Shown here piece after piece: positions 10,301 through 20,015 of a DNA stretch of 64,000 nt; the stretch's first letter is position 1; every line of letters begins with the position of its first letter. The stretch is taken from positions 59,830,001-59,894,000 of the forward strand of contig CM060733.1 in NCBI GenBank assembly GCA_030704615.1, read 5' to 3'. The translations under genes and the position numbers were made by a program. This DNA comes from Takakia lepidozioides. Its lineage: Eukaryota > Streptophyta > Takakiopsida > Takakiales > Takakiaceae. The notes below the pieces were generated by a model. The model was not told the origin of the DNA, searched no databases, and saw only the letters and a program-made list of their open reading frames with translations.

Positions 10301-13091
10301 CAAATCCAGCCAGCAGATTGCCCCTCAGCAGACTGTGCAGCACACTGGCGAACCCACTCAGCAGATGGCCGAGCAGACTATCCAGGAGACTAACAGCCAG
10401 TCTGTTCCCTGGATTGTGCAACAGACTCGGATGCACTGGCCTCACCGGGACCCTGTGGACGAATTTCTGCTGAGTTCCCAACAACATGTTTTTGGATCTG
10501 CCAGTATGAGTGTTTTGACCGAGTCCACTTTTCCCCCAGGCACATTCACTGACGACGTCATCAGGTCACCGGTAAAGCATTCTTATCCAGCTCCCCGTGG
10601 CCTGCCTTCTATGACCTTCCAGCTTAGTCCCGTTTTCGTGCGCTCAGTGGCGAAAGCGAAAGCCATAGATGAGTCTTACGTGATGACCGAACTCAATCTG
10701 GGAACGCAAAACCGTATCATAGATCTTACAGAAGAGTCTGAGGAAGCAATTGCCGGTGGGTCTTCCATACATGTTCTTGATGTTTCCCAAGTCCATGGAG
10801 ATCCGAACACCCAGCCGGCTGTCCACCAGACTGACCAGCACACTGAACAGTGGACACATGGAAGGACTGCCGAGCAACCTGTGGCGGGGCAGCATACTGT
10901 CTTCATTGATGAGCAGACTGAACCGCAGACTAACCAGCAGACTGCACAGGTCACAGATGGAAGGACTGACCAGGATGGCTCGGAGCGGCAGACTGCACAG
11001 CTCAGCTCTGACTGCACAGTTCAGACTGCACGGCCTGACCAGCACACTGCACACTTCACAGAGGGAAGGACTGACGACCAACCTGCCACCGAGCACATTG
11101 CCCACATTGAGGAAGAGACTGAACCGCAGAGTTGCCAGCAGACTGCACAGTTCACAGACGAAAGGACTGACGAAGAACCGGCGGCCGAGCAGACTGCCCA
11201 CATTGAGCAACAGACTGAACATGCTGGCAGGCACACTGACAAGGAACCACATGCGGCGCAGACACCGTCTGGTATAGCGCTGGATTACATGGAGTCTGCT
11301 CCCTCACCCCTTGGGCAGGTTGTGTCATTTCCTCTTTCAGCACTGTTGTTTATGTTTTAGCACATTGTGAAATTGGGCTAATTCGTCATTTTGCTCGGTA
11401 TCCTCACAGGATGTTCGTCCCTCCGTCGGCAGACTGTCTACTTCTGAGGACATGACATCTTCCGCCCATGCTGCAAACGTGGGATCGACAACCAAGAAAG
11501 GTGTGGGGGTGAGCACGCCCCCCGATGCGCGGGTCAGTTCTACGCATGCGACCCACGAAGCTGCAAAGACAGGTCCAGCAAGTGTAAACAAACCTGCTGA
11601 CCAGCCTCTGTTGCGAAGTAGGGCGGCAGCGCTGCGTTTGTCTGCTCTATCCAGCCCGCCTACAGCTGTCCCTGCTTCCCAGGGGAGAGGCAAAGCCAAG
11701 AAGCGGACTGTCGTGGACCATGCTGAGGAGGTCGAGGAGGGTCCGAGTACCAAGAGACCGGCGAAGAAAAAGTCTGGCGTCTTTATGAACAAGAACCGCA
11801 AGCTGGCCTTGGACATGGACAAAGATGTGGGTCGTTTCCTGGAGCAGCACAGGTGAGTACTGTGCTCAGTCTCCTCGTCTGTCTTTGTCGTTAAGTGCTT
11901 TGCGCTCTGTTGTGGTCAGTCTGCACGCTGGTCAGTCTGCTGCTGGTTTCATCATTGTCTGTTGTGGTTAGTCTTGTCAGTCTGATGAATTGTTCAGCCT
12001 GTAGAGTGTTTGGTACCATGTTGACGTCAGTCTGTTCAGTACATGAGGCTTCCCGAAGGATGGTCTGCTCTGTGCAGGATGGGTGCTCGGTTTGGCAAAG
12101 CACATGCTCTGCACGTGAAGGCGGGTAATTCCATGCTGATGTTTTTTGAAGGGGACCCACGGTTTGAATGCGGACTGTCGCCGGATGACATAAAGGCGCT
12201 CCAGAAGGTTGAGTCGGAGTGCACAGATAGACTCCTGGAGCTGTGGTGTCGATTCTATGAGAAGTCGGTTGAGGCTGCGTTCACCAACACTATTGCTGTT
12301 CTTCCAACGTCGACGTGGACGGTGTTGAAGTCATTGGGGGTGGGGCAACATGAAAGCCTTCTGGAGGTCTTGAAAGGTTGCCTCAGCACTGAACGACTGG
12401 GCAAGGACTTGAAAGAGTGCGATTTCATTTTGGTGCCAATTGGGGACGAGTAAGAACTCTTCCGAGTCTGCTGAGACTGTCTCCTGAGTCATAGTCTGGT
12501 TTCGCAGTGTCGTCTTGACTCTGAGCGATTAAGTTGACCTCTGTATTTGTGCAGTGGACTGGGTTTGAAGATTGAGTCTGCTGAGTGGTCGGTCTGCTGA
12601 GTGTCAGTCTGCTGAGTCTGCCCATCATGATTGTGCAATGACGCCATGTTGTTTGATACCATTGCAGGGGGCACTGGAGTGTTTGTATCATCGACCTCCG
12701 CAAGGGCTGTTACACTCACCTGAACTCTATCAGGGACTCGCATAAATGTCCCTTTGTTCTAGGGTGGATTCGGAAGCTTCATGCTGAGTGCTTAGGGTAC
12801 TCGATGGACTCACCAGAGTGGCATGAGATTGTCCAAGCATTTCAGTTCCACGCGCCTGATGTGCCCCAGCAACCATTCAGCTGGGAGTGTGGCTTTTACG
12901 TCATGTCATTCATTCAAGTGTTTTATGAGTGGGTAAAAGTCAGAGCAAATGTCTCCAAGACTGCAAAGCCAGAGAGAGGAACACCTTTCACGAAGGACTG
13001 GTTTACTTTCAAGTTTGCACTTGGGCAGCGAATGCAGTGTGCCCAGTATATCGTGCGGGGGTTGGACAATGTAGAGAAACTGCTCTCATGA
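7314..13091 (+). CDS. Ulp1-like C48 cysteine peptidase gene of the Mutator element (interrupted)
   Basis: Exons read as 7314-8273, 8549-9753, about 9846-10050, 10143-11318, 11410-11852, 12048-12449 and 12668-13091. The N-terminus has a zinc-finger-like C62-x2-C65...H78-x5-C84 pattern and an acidic run (EDEDDDDE). The middle is rich in Gln-Gln-Thr repeats. The last two exons join as VPIGDE-GHWSV, giving the peptidase core: His in GHWSV, Asn in HLNSI where Ulp1 proteins normally have Asp, Gln in QQPFSW and nucleophile Cys in WECGFYV. C48 enzymes remove SUMO-like modifiers; here the role in transposition or silencing is unknown. The frame is broken by a G10 tract at 8779-8788, by an exon 2/3 phase mismatch and by TAG at 10245-10247, so the copy is damaged or mis-assembled. 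The downstream exons (11410-13091) are in phase and open. Confidence 0.75.
8274..8548 (+). other. Ulp1 intron 1, filled with CAGTCYGCTG motifs
   Basis: The donor is GAG|GTAATG and the acceptor CATGAG|GTG. More than ten copies of CAGTCYG, AGTCCGCTG and similar lie on the sense strand. The flanking exons carry the reverse-complement form, so the orientation switches at the splice sites. Confidence 0.6.
8800..9030 (+). repeat. Exonic CAGCAGACTC/G array encoding Gln-Gln-Thr repeats
   Basis: About a dozen copies of CAGCAGACT(C/G) or close variants are read as QQTP, QQPVIQQTP and QQTDQQT. This is the reverse complement of the intronic motif. It follows the G10 tract, where the open frame has to shift by one base. 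Confidence 0.75.
9940..11250 (+). repeat. Second exonic Gln-Gln-Thr coding array
   Basis: Dozens of CAGCAGACTG-like units cross exons 3 and 4 and are read as QQTAPQQTVQQTG and, more diverged, as EQTEPQTNQQTAQ. A roughly 150-base higher-order unit recurs between 10900 and 11210, with EPQTNQQTAQVTDGRTD matching EPQSCQQTAQFTDERTD. The TAG at 10245-10247 falls inside one QQTVQ unit and could be a single CAG-to-TAG change. Confidence 0.7.
11853..12047 (+). other. Ulp1 intron with sense CAGTCTG motifs
   Basis: It is bounded by CACAG|GTGAGT and CATGAG|GCTT. It contains several CAGTCTGCTG-type units on the sense strand and none in the exon orientation that I can see. Confidence 0.65.
12450..12667 (+). 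other. Ulp1 intron splitting the catalytic-domain entry, with CAGTCTGCTG motifs
   Basis: The donor GACGA|GTAAGA and acceptor ATTGCAG|GGGGCAC restore GDEGHWSV exactly in frame. The intron holds several GAGTCTGCTG or CAGTCTGCTG copies on the sense strand. Confidence 0.75.
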
Positions 13092-13660
13092 GTATGATGT
13101 ACTTGTCATGTGAAGTCTATGTACCGAAATAAAAAATGCGAGTCTTTTCGCTTACTATTCCAGTGGTGATGAGCACTTTTGTGTACTGTGGGTGCTGGCA
13201 TGTTTTGTAATGTTGTCACTAAACTCAATGGACACAATGGTGTCAATTTTTCCATGCACTGTGCACCCGAGTCTGCTGAGCTTGAATGTGCGAGCAGTAC
13301 GCTGCCGAGGCTAGGACTGGTGGGTCTGGTACCTAGTCTGGTAGGCACCATGTCCATGAGTCCGCTGGGACGCTGGATTGGCATGAGTCGTTAGGGAGGT
13401 AGTCCACTGGAGCCTGTCCATTTTGAGTCTGTTGTTGTGGATGAGTCTGCTTGAGACTTAGTCTGTTGGAAGAGTTGCAGGGATGAGGTGGAAGTGTGGT
13501 GAGCAGACTTTTGGAGTGGGCAACAGACTGACCAACAGACTGGCTTACTGGCGCTCGCAGTCTGTTGACTGTGACTCTGTTGGGAGACTGCGTGAGTCCG
13601 TTGGGAGACTGTGCATTAGTCCATTGCGGACTTGTATTTCAGAAAGGGACAATGCTACCA
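13092..13660. other. Region between the two convergent element genes
   Basis: There is an AATAAA signal in the GAAATAAAAAATG context at about 13127-13138, just downstream of the Ulp1 stop, a plausible polyadenylation signal. From 13265 to 13620 CAGTCTG and CAGACTG motifs occur in both orientations, unlike the strict orientation inside the genes. Confidence 0.4.
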
Positions 13661-13860
13661 GAGGAATTGCAGACTTATATTGTCTTCTTCGTGACACCTA
13701 CACGACGTGAAACCTTGTCTCTTTTTGAGGAATTGCAGACTTATATTGTCTTCTCCGTGACACCTACACGACGTGAAACCTTGTCTCTTTTCGAGGCATT
13801 GCAGACTTATATTGTCTTCTTCGTGACATCTACACGACCTGAAACCTTGCGAATTTTCGA
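13661..13860. repeat. 66-bp tandem repeat, three copies
   Basis: Copies starting at about 13661, 13727 and 13793 share GAGGAATTGCAGACTTATAT and the following 46 bases, with a few differences in the last. The 66-base period is a multiple of three and one plus-strand frame is open through all three copies, but I find no start, splice or domain evidence for coding. It sits between the 3' ends of the convergent genes. Confidence 0.85.
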
Positions 13861-13981
13861 GTATATATGTGCTGCAGGTGCAGGTGCAGACACCCTCTTG
13901 CTGGTTCTCCGCAAAACCCTAGGCCGGGTTTTCCAGGCCTCCACGAAATCTCGTCTCCTTTTCAGAGACATGTTGTTGTTG

Positions 13982-16900
13982 TCAGTTCAGAGGACGGAAA
14001 GCCTTCGCTGCCGCAGGGTGCAACATTCCAGCCGCACTTTTCGCCAGGATATCAACGAGCTGCCCTCTGCACATATGAAGAGCAGATCGGGCATGTGCCT
14101 CCAGGTATTTGTCATCACCTACAATGCGAAGTATGTCCGCGAATTCTTGTTCCATTGAGGCTGAGACCTCCAGAGGTACATCCGGAGGATGTCTTTCCAT
14201 GAACTGATTGGATTCGTCGTTGCCGCCGGCACCATTGCCCAAGAGCAAGTTAGGTAATCCTCCATGAATGGTTCCCAGCGCCGTGCCACAAGCGCGCACA
14301 AGGAGGCCATCCTGCAGGTCAGGGTGAAGCATCTTCAGGACACGGACCTGATGCTTGCATAAGTTTCCCTTCATTGCCCATGGGCACGTGCAACAACCCC
14401 AATCGCAATCAGGATTGTAAACAATGTATGTTGTGCCGGGGTGGTTGCTGCTGAGAACGTAGGCTGGTTCACCAGGACCCAAGGGAAGAGTAACACTCTC
14501 AGCAGGAATGTCTCGTGCCGCAAGTATAGAACTGGATATGTACTTTTCGTGTTTGTCATTTCTTATGAACCCGTGGGTCTTCAAATGGATTGCGTACCAG
14601 TAGTGTGTTAGCACACGGCCAGTGAGTTCCCATATAAGCCAGTCCACTCTACGACCACTCATCTTGCCTTTCCCCATCTTGATGGCAAGTCTTGCCTTCA
14701 GATTTCCATGGTATGCCTCAATGCTTGCGTTTGTGTCTTGGCTCGCATGAGGGACATGGCGGGCTGCTGTACACCACATTGCTATTTTGGGCTTCCAGTA
14801 CTGTTCGATATAGTCAAGAAATTCATGTCCTTTCGGGTATTTTGACCTCATACGACGGATTCTCCTTGCAACCCACCGAAGCGCTCTTTTCTCGTTGCGT
14901 GGTCCCCCTCTACAGTACATGAGGTCTCCCATATCCTTCAACAAGTTTACAGCGGTCACCGGATCCTTCGTTTTCTTGCATGATTGCTTCACCCATGCCT
15001 TGCGGACATGCCAAAGGCAGAGGAAAATGAGTACTCCTTCAAAAACAATTCTGCACAACACACATGGTACACATTAGAGTCTTGGGATCGGACTGCAATG
15101 GTGGACTGCCGGAGTGGACTGTAACAGCGACCTGTATCAGCGGGCAGAGCCACTGGACTCGCCCAGTGGACAGTACAATGCCATGACGTTGATGTGCTGG
15201 AATAACCCCATTGGACTACCCAGTGGACTTCCCCTAGCTAGGACTGGGGCAGCGGACTGCATCAGCGGACTGCCCCATTGGACTGCCACAGCGGACTGCC
15301 GAGTGGACTTGGCAGCGGACGGCCGACCCCAGGGACTGCTGAGTGGACTGGCAGCGGACTTGGCAGCGGACTGCCGAGCGGACTTGCCGGGGACTGCCAG
15401 CGGACTTGCCAGGGGACTGATGAGCGGACTTGACAGCGGACTACCAGTGGATTTGCCCAGCGAACTGCCATCGGGTTTCGCCACAGGAGTCTGCCAGTGG
15501 ACTGTAGCAATGGACTGCTGCAGTGGACCTCGACAATGGACCGGTGCTGTGGACCAACAGACTTACCGAATAGCGTTGATTTCTGCTTCGGCATCGTCCA
15601 CAATGAAGGCATTGGGTCGCCAGCTCGGCAAATCTGCGAGGAGTGAATCGCGCAAGGCTCTCATCCACGGAACCAGGTCTCTTGTCCGATTCCTCGCGGA
15701 TAGGATATAGGCAACTGGTATACCGTTCAACCACTCGTCGAAGACCATCAACGTGTACAATGGGAACTGTTGGAATGCACAATGTAAGATGGTCAGAGCA
15801 TGCAAATTCCGCTCAGTTCTGCACGAGAAGACTTCATAAGAGTGATGAGGTCTGCAGCGGTTCACAATGGGTCTGCCCCTCGGTCTTCCGCAACGTACAC
15901 ATGAAAACATACAGAAAGGGTCAGCACACCAAATTTTATGTGAATGTTGCATGGTACTATGCTATCATGCTCGTACAAGTCCATGGAATCGTTCGAATAG
16001 TACCTTGTCATGATTTGTCCCAAAGGTTGCATCACATGCAACGATACGGTCATGTCCTAGTTCCAGCATTCGTCGTTTCTGCCACGGAGTCTGTATGCCA
16101 ATAGTGAATGTCAAATCTCCATCAAAATGCTCGAATGTTGGCTCTAATTTCTCCTCTTGATAGAAAAAAACGGACGCAGGATTCTGGTCTCTCCACATGC
16201 GCACACTCTCTGCATCATCGGCGTGCTTTTTGAAGGTTTGCCACGCACGTTTCTCGGCAAGGTTGCGAACATCTTGCTCCAACAAGAAATCATCGCGGGT
16301 CCATGCATCGCCCAAGCCGGTGTTGTTCATCACGTGCTCTTTATGCTCCATCATGATTTGGGCGACCGACAGGCCTCGGCACAAACACTCGACGACCCAG
16401 GCTTTCAATTCCTCGCTAATGTGTGGTGCATAGGCGTGGCGGGTGTTCCTGAACTCTGCGGACTTCCCATGCGAGGGTTTCCCTTGCGCATCTGTATGCT
16501 CCATGTTGTTGTAGTACGTGAGGACACAGATGTCAGGGGCGAGATAGCATTGCTGGACCTTGAAACAGCATTGGCAACCACGTTTGTAAGACTCTCCATA
16601 CTCCGACTTCTTTCTCCTTGGGCCTTTATGAGGGCAAGATGTTCCAGCACCCACAAGAGGTCCTCCACGCTTCTGTTTTGGATCCTCCACTATTGCCTTG
16701 TTGGTGCGCTTGTCATCAGGACCGTAGCAGCATTGATACCTGGACAGAAAATTCTAAAATCGATATCCAACGACTTGAGGAAGCATAAAATCAGAGAACT
16801 CGTGAAACAAAAAATGGCAACAGACATGCAATGAAACGTCAAAAGGACTGAGGATGGTGCACACATAATACTGGACAGAAATGTGTTGGCTCTGGGTGCT

Positions 16901-17104
16901 TTTCGCGAGCCGGGTTCCACTTTAGAATGGACATTCACCCAAAACTGAGTGGGGTAGTCCTCCAAACTCTCCTCTCCCAGGACGAAGTCACCAACTCTAT
17001 CCCAAGGTATGCAGGCCTTTTCAACATTCACTCGCACACCCATAAACCCATATTGCGTCTCACTCTTCCAATGGAGATCCTTCCTGTTGAAGGGTCCTGG
17101 TTTT
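13982..17104 (-). CDS. Mutator-type DDE transposase with SWIM zinc finger
   Basis: Exons on the minus strand are about 17104-16865 (5' limit uncertain), 16739-16004, 15766-15567 and 15050-13982. Every junction is GT-AG and in phase: M-YQCCYGPDD, NHDK-FPLYTLMVFDEW and NAI-R-IVFEG. Exon 2 has a Cys-rich finger (CQCC...C...H) and the first catalytic Asp in ACDATFG. Exon 3 has the second Asp in VDDAEAE. Exon 4 has SIEAYHG, a likely third acidic residue, and a SWIM finger (CCTC...LCKH). MULE transposases bind the TIRs and cut and paste the element. No in-frame stop interrupts exons 2-4, so the gene may be functional. The initiator Met is not found; a further 5' exon is likely. It is convergent with the Ulp1 gene. 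Confidence 0.85.
15051..15566 (-). other. Transposase intron 3, dense CAGTCCGCTG array
   Basis: Between the donor (CG|GTAAGT) and acceptor (TTGTGCAG|A) about 25 units of CAGTCCGCTG, AAGTCCGCTG and similar lie on the transposase sense strand. The plus strand therefore shows GCGGACTGCC. The orientation relative to transcription is the same as in the introns of the convergent Ulp1 gene. Confidence 0.75.
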
Positions 17105-17327
17105 GCTGTTTGCAAACATTGTCGAAGAGTATAAGCGGGCTTTCCGTGATCAGTATATCATCGGGTTTTGCTTCCACGTCCATGCCCTATACAGTACAAA
17201 GGACACGCTTCTGAACATGCAAGAAACGCGCCGCAGTACAGGACACGATCGACAACGTGCCAGGAGAACAGTGCGCACGTTCGCGGCTGCTGGCAAGTGG
17301 CAGGCGGCAGGGATGCAGGTTTGAATT

Positions 17328-17657
17328 GCAGCCCTAAAAATGGAGGGCTCGGATGGGTTATGGGAATGGACGGTGGCGATCCTGCGCCGTCAGCGGACTG
17401 GATGGCAGGGGACTGGCCAGCGGACTGGCGGACTGGCAGACTGCTGGGCAGCGGACTGGCCAGCACCGGACTGACGGGCAGACTGGCGGACTGGCAGACT
17501 GGAGGGCAGCGGACTCATGGGCGGGGGACTGGCCGCGCGGCGGACGGGGGCGCGGGCGGGGCGGGCGGGGTGCTGGGGAGCCAGACGTCCGTGCGCGGGG
17601 CCCACCGGCCACATCGCACGTGCCCATTGAAGACCCTATTATCTTAAAATGAGAGGC
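17328..17657 (-). repeat. Right terminal inverted repeat of the Mutator-like element
   Basis: Read on the minus strand from 17657, this 330-base stretch repeats the left end, including the GCCTCTCATTTTAAG terminus, the GC-rich block and the CAGTCYG array. It is about 90 bases shorter than the left copy because the inner arrays differ in copy number. Confidence 0.92.
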
Positions 17658-17666
17658 CACAAGAAA
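17658..17666 (+). other. Right 9-bp target site duplication
   Basis: CACAAGAAA is identical to 5132-5140 and directly abuts the right terminal inverted repeat. Confidence 0.9.
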
Positions 17667-18378
17667 TCCACTACTTGATAAAATGATGTTTCACTCAATC
17701 ACTCTGGTGAAGGTGTGATATGTAATACAATAGTGAGCCTAGAGAAAAAAAAACTAGATCCAATGGTACAATCTACAAATGTGGGCCCCCGAATGGGCCA
17801 AGTTACTTTCCTGCCCACATGCCTGCAAATTACCTACTCCAGTAGAGGTTTCTGACTGTGGAAGGGCCACGTAGACTTTCAACCTCCATGCCGGGTGAAT
17901 AGATGTATAGTCCACCGCCGGCATGCATATGGCAATTTGACGGCTAAACATGTGCCAATTATATCTCGCCACGCAGATGGTCAACTCTGCGTGGCCCCAC
18001 CCCATGCTCCAATATTATGACCCTGCGTTTTTAGAAAATCTATAGGTCAGAGAATTTATTAGAGTGTACTGTTTTCAATATGAGAATGTGGGCCATGTTG
18101 CCAGAATATTAATTGTAATTGAAACCATTGAAAAATATTAAGATATGCGAAAAGTAAAGAAAAAAATCTACTTCCTCAAAACCTGAATTGGGTCTCTTGG
18201 GCCCTTAAGGGTTAAAGACCCTAATATTGTATAATGTAAAGCGAATGCAATTGATCCTCTTATTTTGGGTATTACGTTAATGTAAATGTTTATAGTTGCT
18301 AGATATTAATGACTCGGAATACTGTAAACAAAGTACAACATCATAATAACATTGGAAACAAATGATACAATAAACACA
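17667..18378. other. AT-rich intergenic DNA
   Basis: No gene is seen. A GGGCCCTTAAGGGTTAAAG stretch near 18200 resembles sequences near 4440, 4697 and 44403, which may be remnants of one older repeat family. Confidence 0.4.
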
Positions 18379-18381
18379 TTA

Positions 18382-18787
18382 GAGCATCTCCAAGGTGAGC
18401 ACGACCCGTCAAACGTCATATACCCTGGTTACAGGGGCGACGATATTTTTTACAAGGACTGGTTGGCTGACACTCCACGGTTGGGACGGTAGGAGACCCG
18501 AATGAGATAGCCCCGAGGCAGGCCCTCCGCTCGACCACAATCTTGACGCGTTCACCGAGGACATCATATCTCATTAACTCACAAATAACTCACAAATCTA
18601 ATGTACCGTGGTTGGCGGGGTCCCGGTATGATTCGCAAAAGTGCCGAGCGGGAGGCAGATTTAAGGCAGGGCCGACAACAATTCTATCGGGCTGAGCCAA
18701 CCGTGGAGCAAGCTGTGCTATTTTCCTGGTCCCAACGTCATTAGATTGTCGTTTTCGGGCAAGTGCCGTGGCACCGTGGAGATGCTC
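18382..18787. mobile_element. 406-bp MITE, PIF/Harbinger type
   Basis: The ends are inverted repeats GAGCATCTCCAAGGTG and CACCGTGGAGATGCTC (one mismatch), flanked on both sides by TTA (18379-18381 and 18788-18790). A 3-bp TTA duplication is the hallmark of PIF/Harbinger elements and their Tourist-like MITEs. No coding capacity is present, so it would depend on a transposase elsewhere. Confidence 0.8.
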
Positions 18788-18790
18788 TTA

Positions 18791-19100
18791 CAAAGCAGAC
18801 TTGGAGAGAGATTATACCGCATTGACGAACAATTTTTTTCCGATTGTTTCTCTTGGGGTATCTACACTCACTAGATTTCGATGGTTTGCATGCAACTCTG
18901 TCTTTATGCTCATTCTTTTTTTCATCTTCTTCACTTTCATGTGAGTCGACGCATCACCATAATATTAGTTCATCTTGTGGAAGGTTGTGCCGTTTCTACG
19001 AACAACCTCCAATTGCTTCTGTAGATGACTTTTTGTACTCATCTCTATTTTCTAGGGTGTCTCTTCACATGTCCACAACACGAATCTAGCATGATGCGTC
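18791..19100. other. Intergenic DNA without recognised feature
   Basis: One short open frame (18844-19089) has no recognisable domain or splice support. Confidence 0.4.
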
Positions 19101-19109
19101 CACTCATGA

Positions 19110-20015
19110 AGAATGAGGAGCGTGAAGAAGGAGTCACATGCAACCCGTCGACCTAGAAGTGAACTACATGAGTGGTAAGTGCGGGTGCCCCAAACGAAGC
19201 AATTGGAAGAAAACTATTTGTCGAAGCGATATCACAAATCCACAAAACCAACAATAACACAATGCTTCACAGGAAGAAGTGAAAAAAGAGGAGCGTCAAG
19301 GAGGAGAGGTAAATAAGGAGGAGTATAATGAGCGTGACGACCGTCGGGGCGATCTTGTAGTTCCTACGGGGTGGAGACGATGGGGTCGGTTCATGGATTT
19401 TCGTTCCTTTTGTCACATCGTGCTTGAAGGGTTGAAGAGAGATAGTGCATCGAGCTCAAACTAAGCTGCACGAGGTAGGTGAGTGCAAATGCCCCAAACA
19501 TAAGTTTTGGAGAAAAACTGCCTTTTGATGGTATGACCTTCCACAATATGACCAACATGACCCAATAGGAGAAGGATGAGGATGAAGTATGAGAAATGCA
19601 CGTGTGAACAAAGAGGAACGTGAAATAGGAGAAGTGAAGGAAGAGAAGTGAAGAAGGAGGAGAAGCACACGTGTGAAGCATGAAGTAGGAGAATTGAAGC
19701 ATGAGGAGGATAAAGAGCTTGAAGGAGGAGAAGTGAGGATGAAGTAGGAGAAACGCACGTGTGAAGTAGTAGAAGTGAAGCAGGAGGAGGATAAGGAGTG
19801 TGAAGGAGAAGTGAAGAAAGAGGATGAAATAAGAGTAGCGCACGTGTGAAGTCCTGAAATAGGAGAAGTGAAGCAGGAGAATAATATTAAGGAGTGTGAA
19901 GGAGGAGAACTGAAGGAATATGAGGAGGAAGTAGCAGAAGCATATGTGTGAAGTAGTAGAAGTGAAGAAGGAGGAGAAGTAGAGGAGCGTGATCGAGGTG
20001 AAGGAGGAATAGCGT
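19110..20015. repeat. Purine-rich degenerate repeat
   Basis: The plus strand is almost only A and G, built of variants of GAAGTGAAGGAGGAG with interspersed CACGTGTGAAGTAG-type segments (for example near 19599, 19667, 19757 and 19838). The period is irregular, about 60-100 bases. Long Ser/Phe/Leu-rich frames on the minus strand are by-products of this composition. Confidence 0.7.

Larger units (their letters stand above)
5141..17657. mobile_element. 12.5-kb Mutator-like element with Ulp1 and transposase genes
   Basis: The ends are long inverted repeats (5141-5562 and 17328-17657) that both begin GCCTCTCATTTTAAG when read inward, and they are bordered by a perfect 9-bp duplication. Inside are two convergent genes: a Ulp1-like C48 peptidase gene on the plus strand (7314-13091) and a SWIM-finger DDE transposase gene on the minus strand (about 17104-13982). 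Mutator-like elements typically have TIRs of 100 bases or more and 9-11 bp duplications. KAONASHI-type MULEs of angiosperms also carry a ULP-like gene, so the gene pairing is known from that family. The intact duplication and open transposase exons suggest a fairly recent insertion of a potentially autonomous element. A short CAGTCYG-type motif is spread through the whole element and I see no comparable cluster outside it. Confidence 0.9.

Noticed and set aside
6360-13620. CRISPR-like array of short repeats
   Set aside because: The 10-base units are not separated by unique spacers of constant length, the genome is eukaryotic, and the units extend through exons and introns alike.
15114-15710. 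Plus-strand frame of about 200 codons rich in SGL and ADL repeats
   Set aside because: It lies in the transposase intron and crosses an exon of the opposite-strand gene; it reflects the GGACTG motif array.
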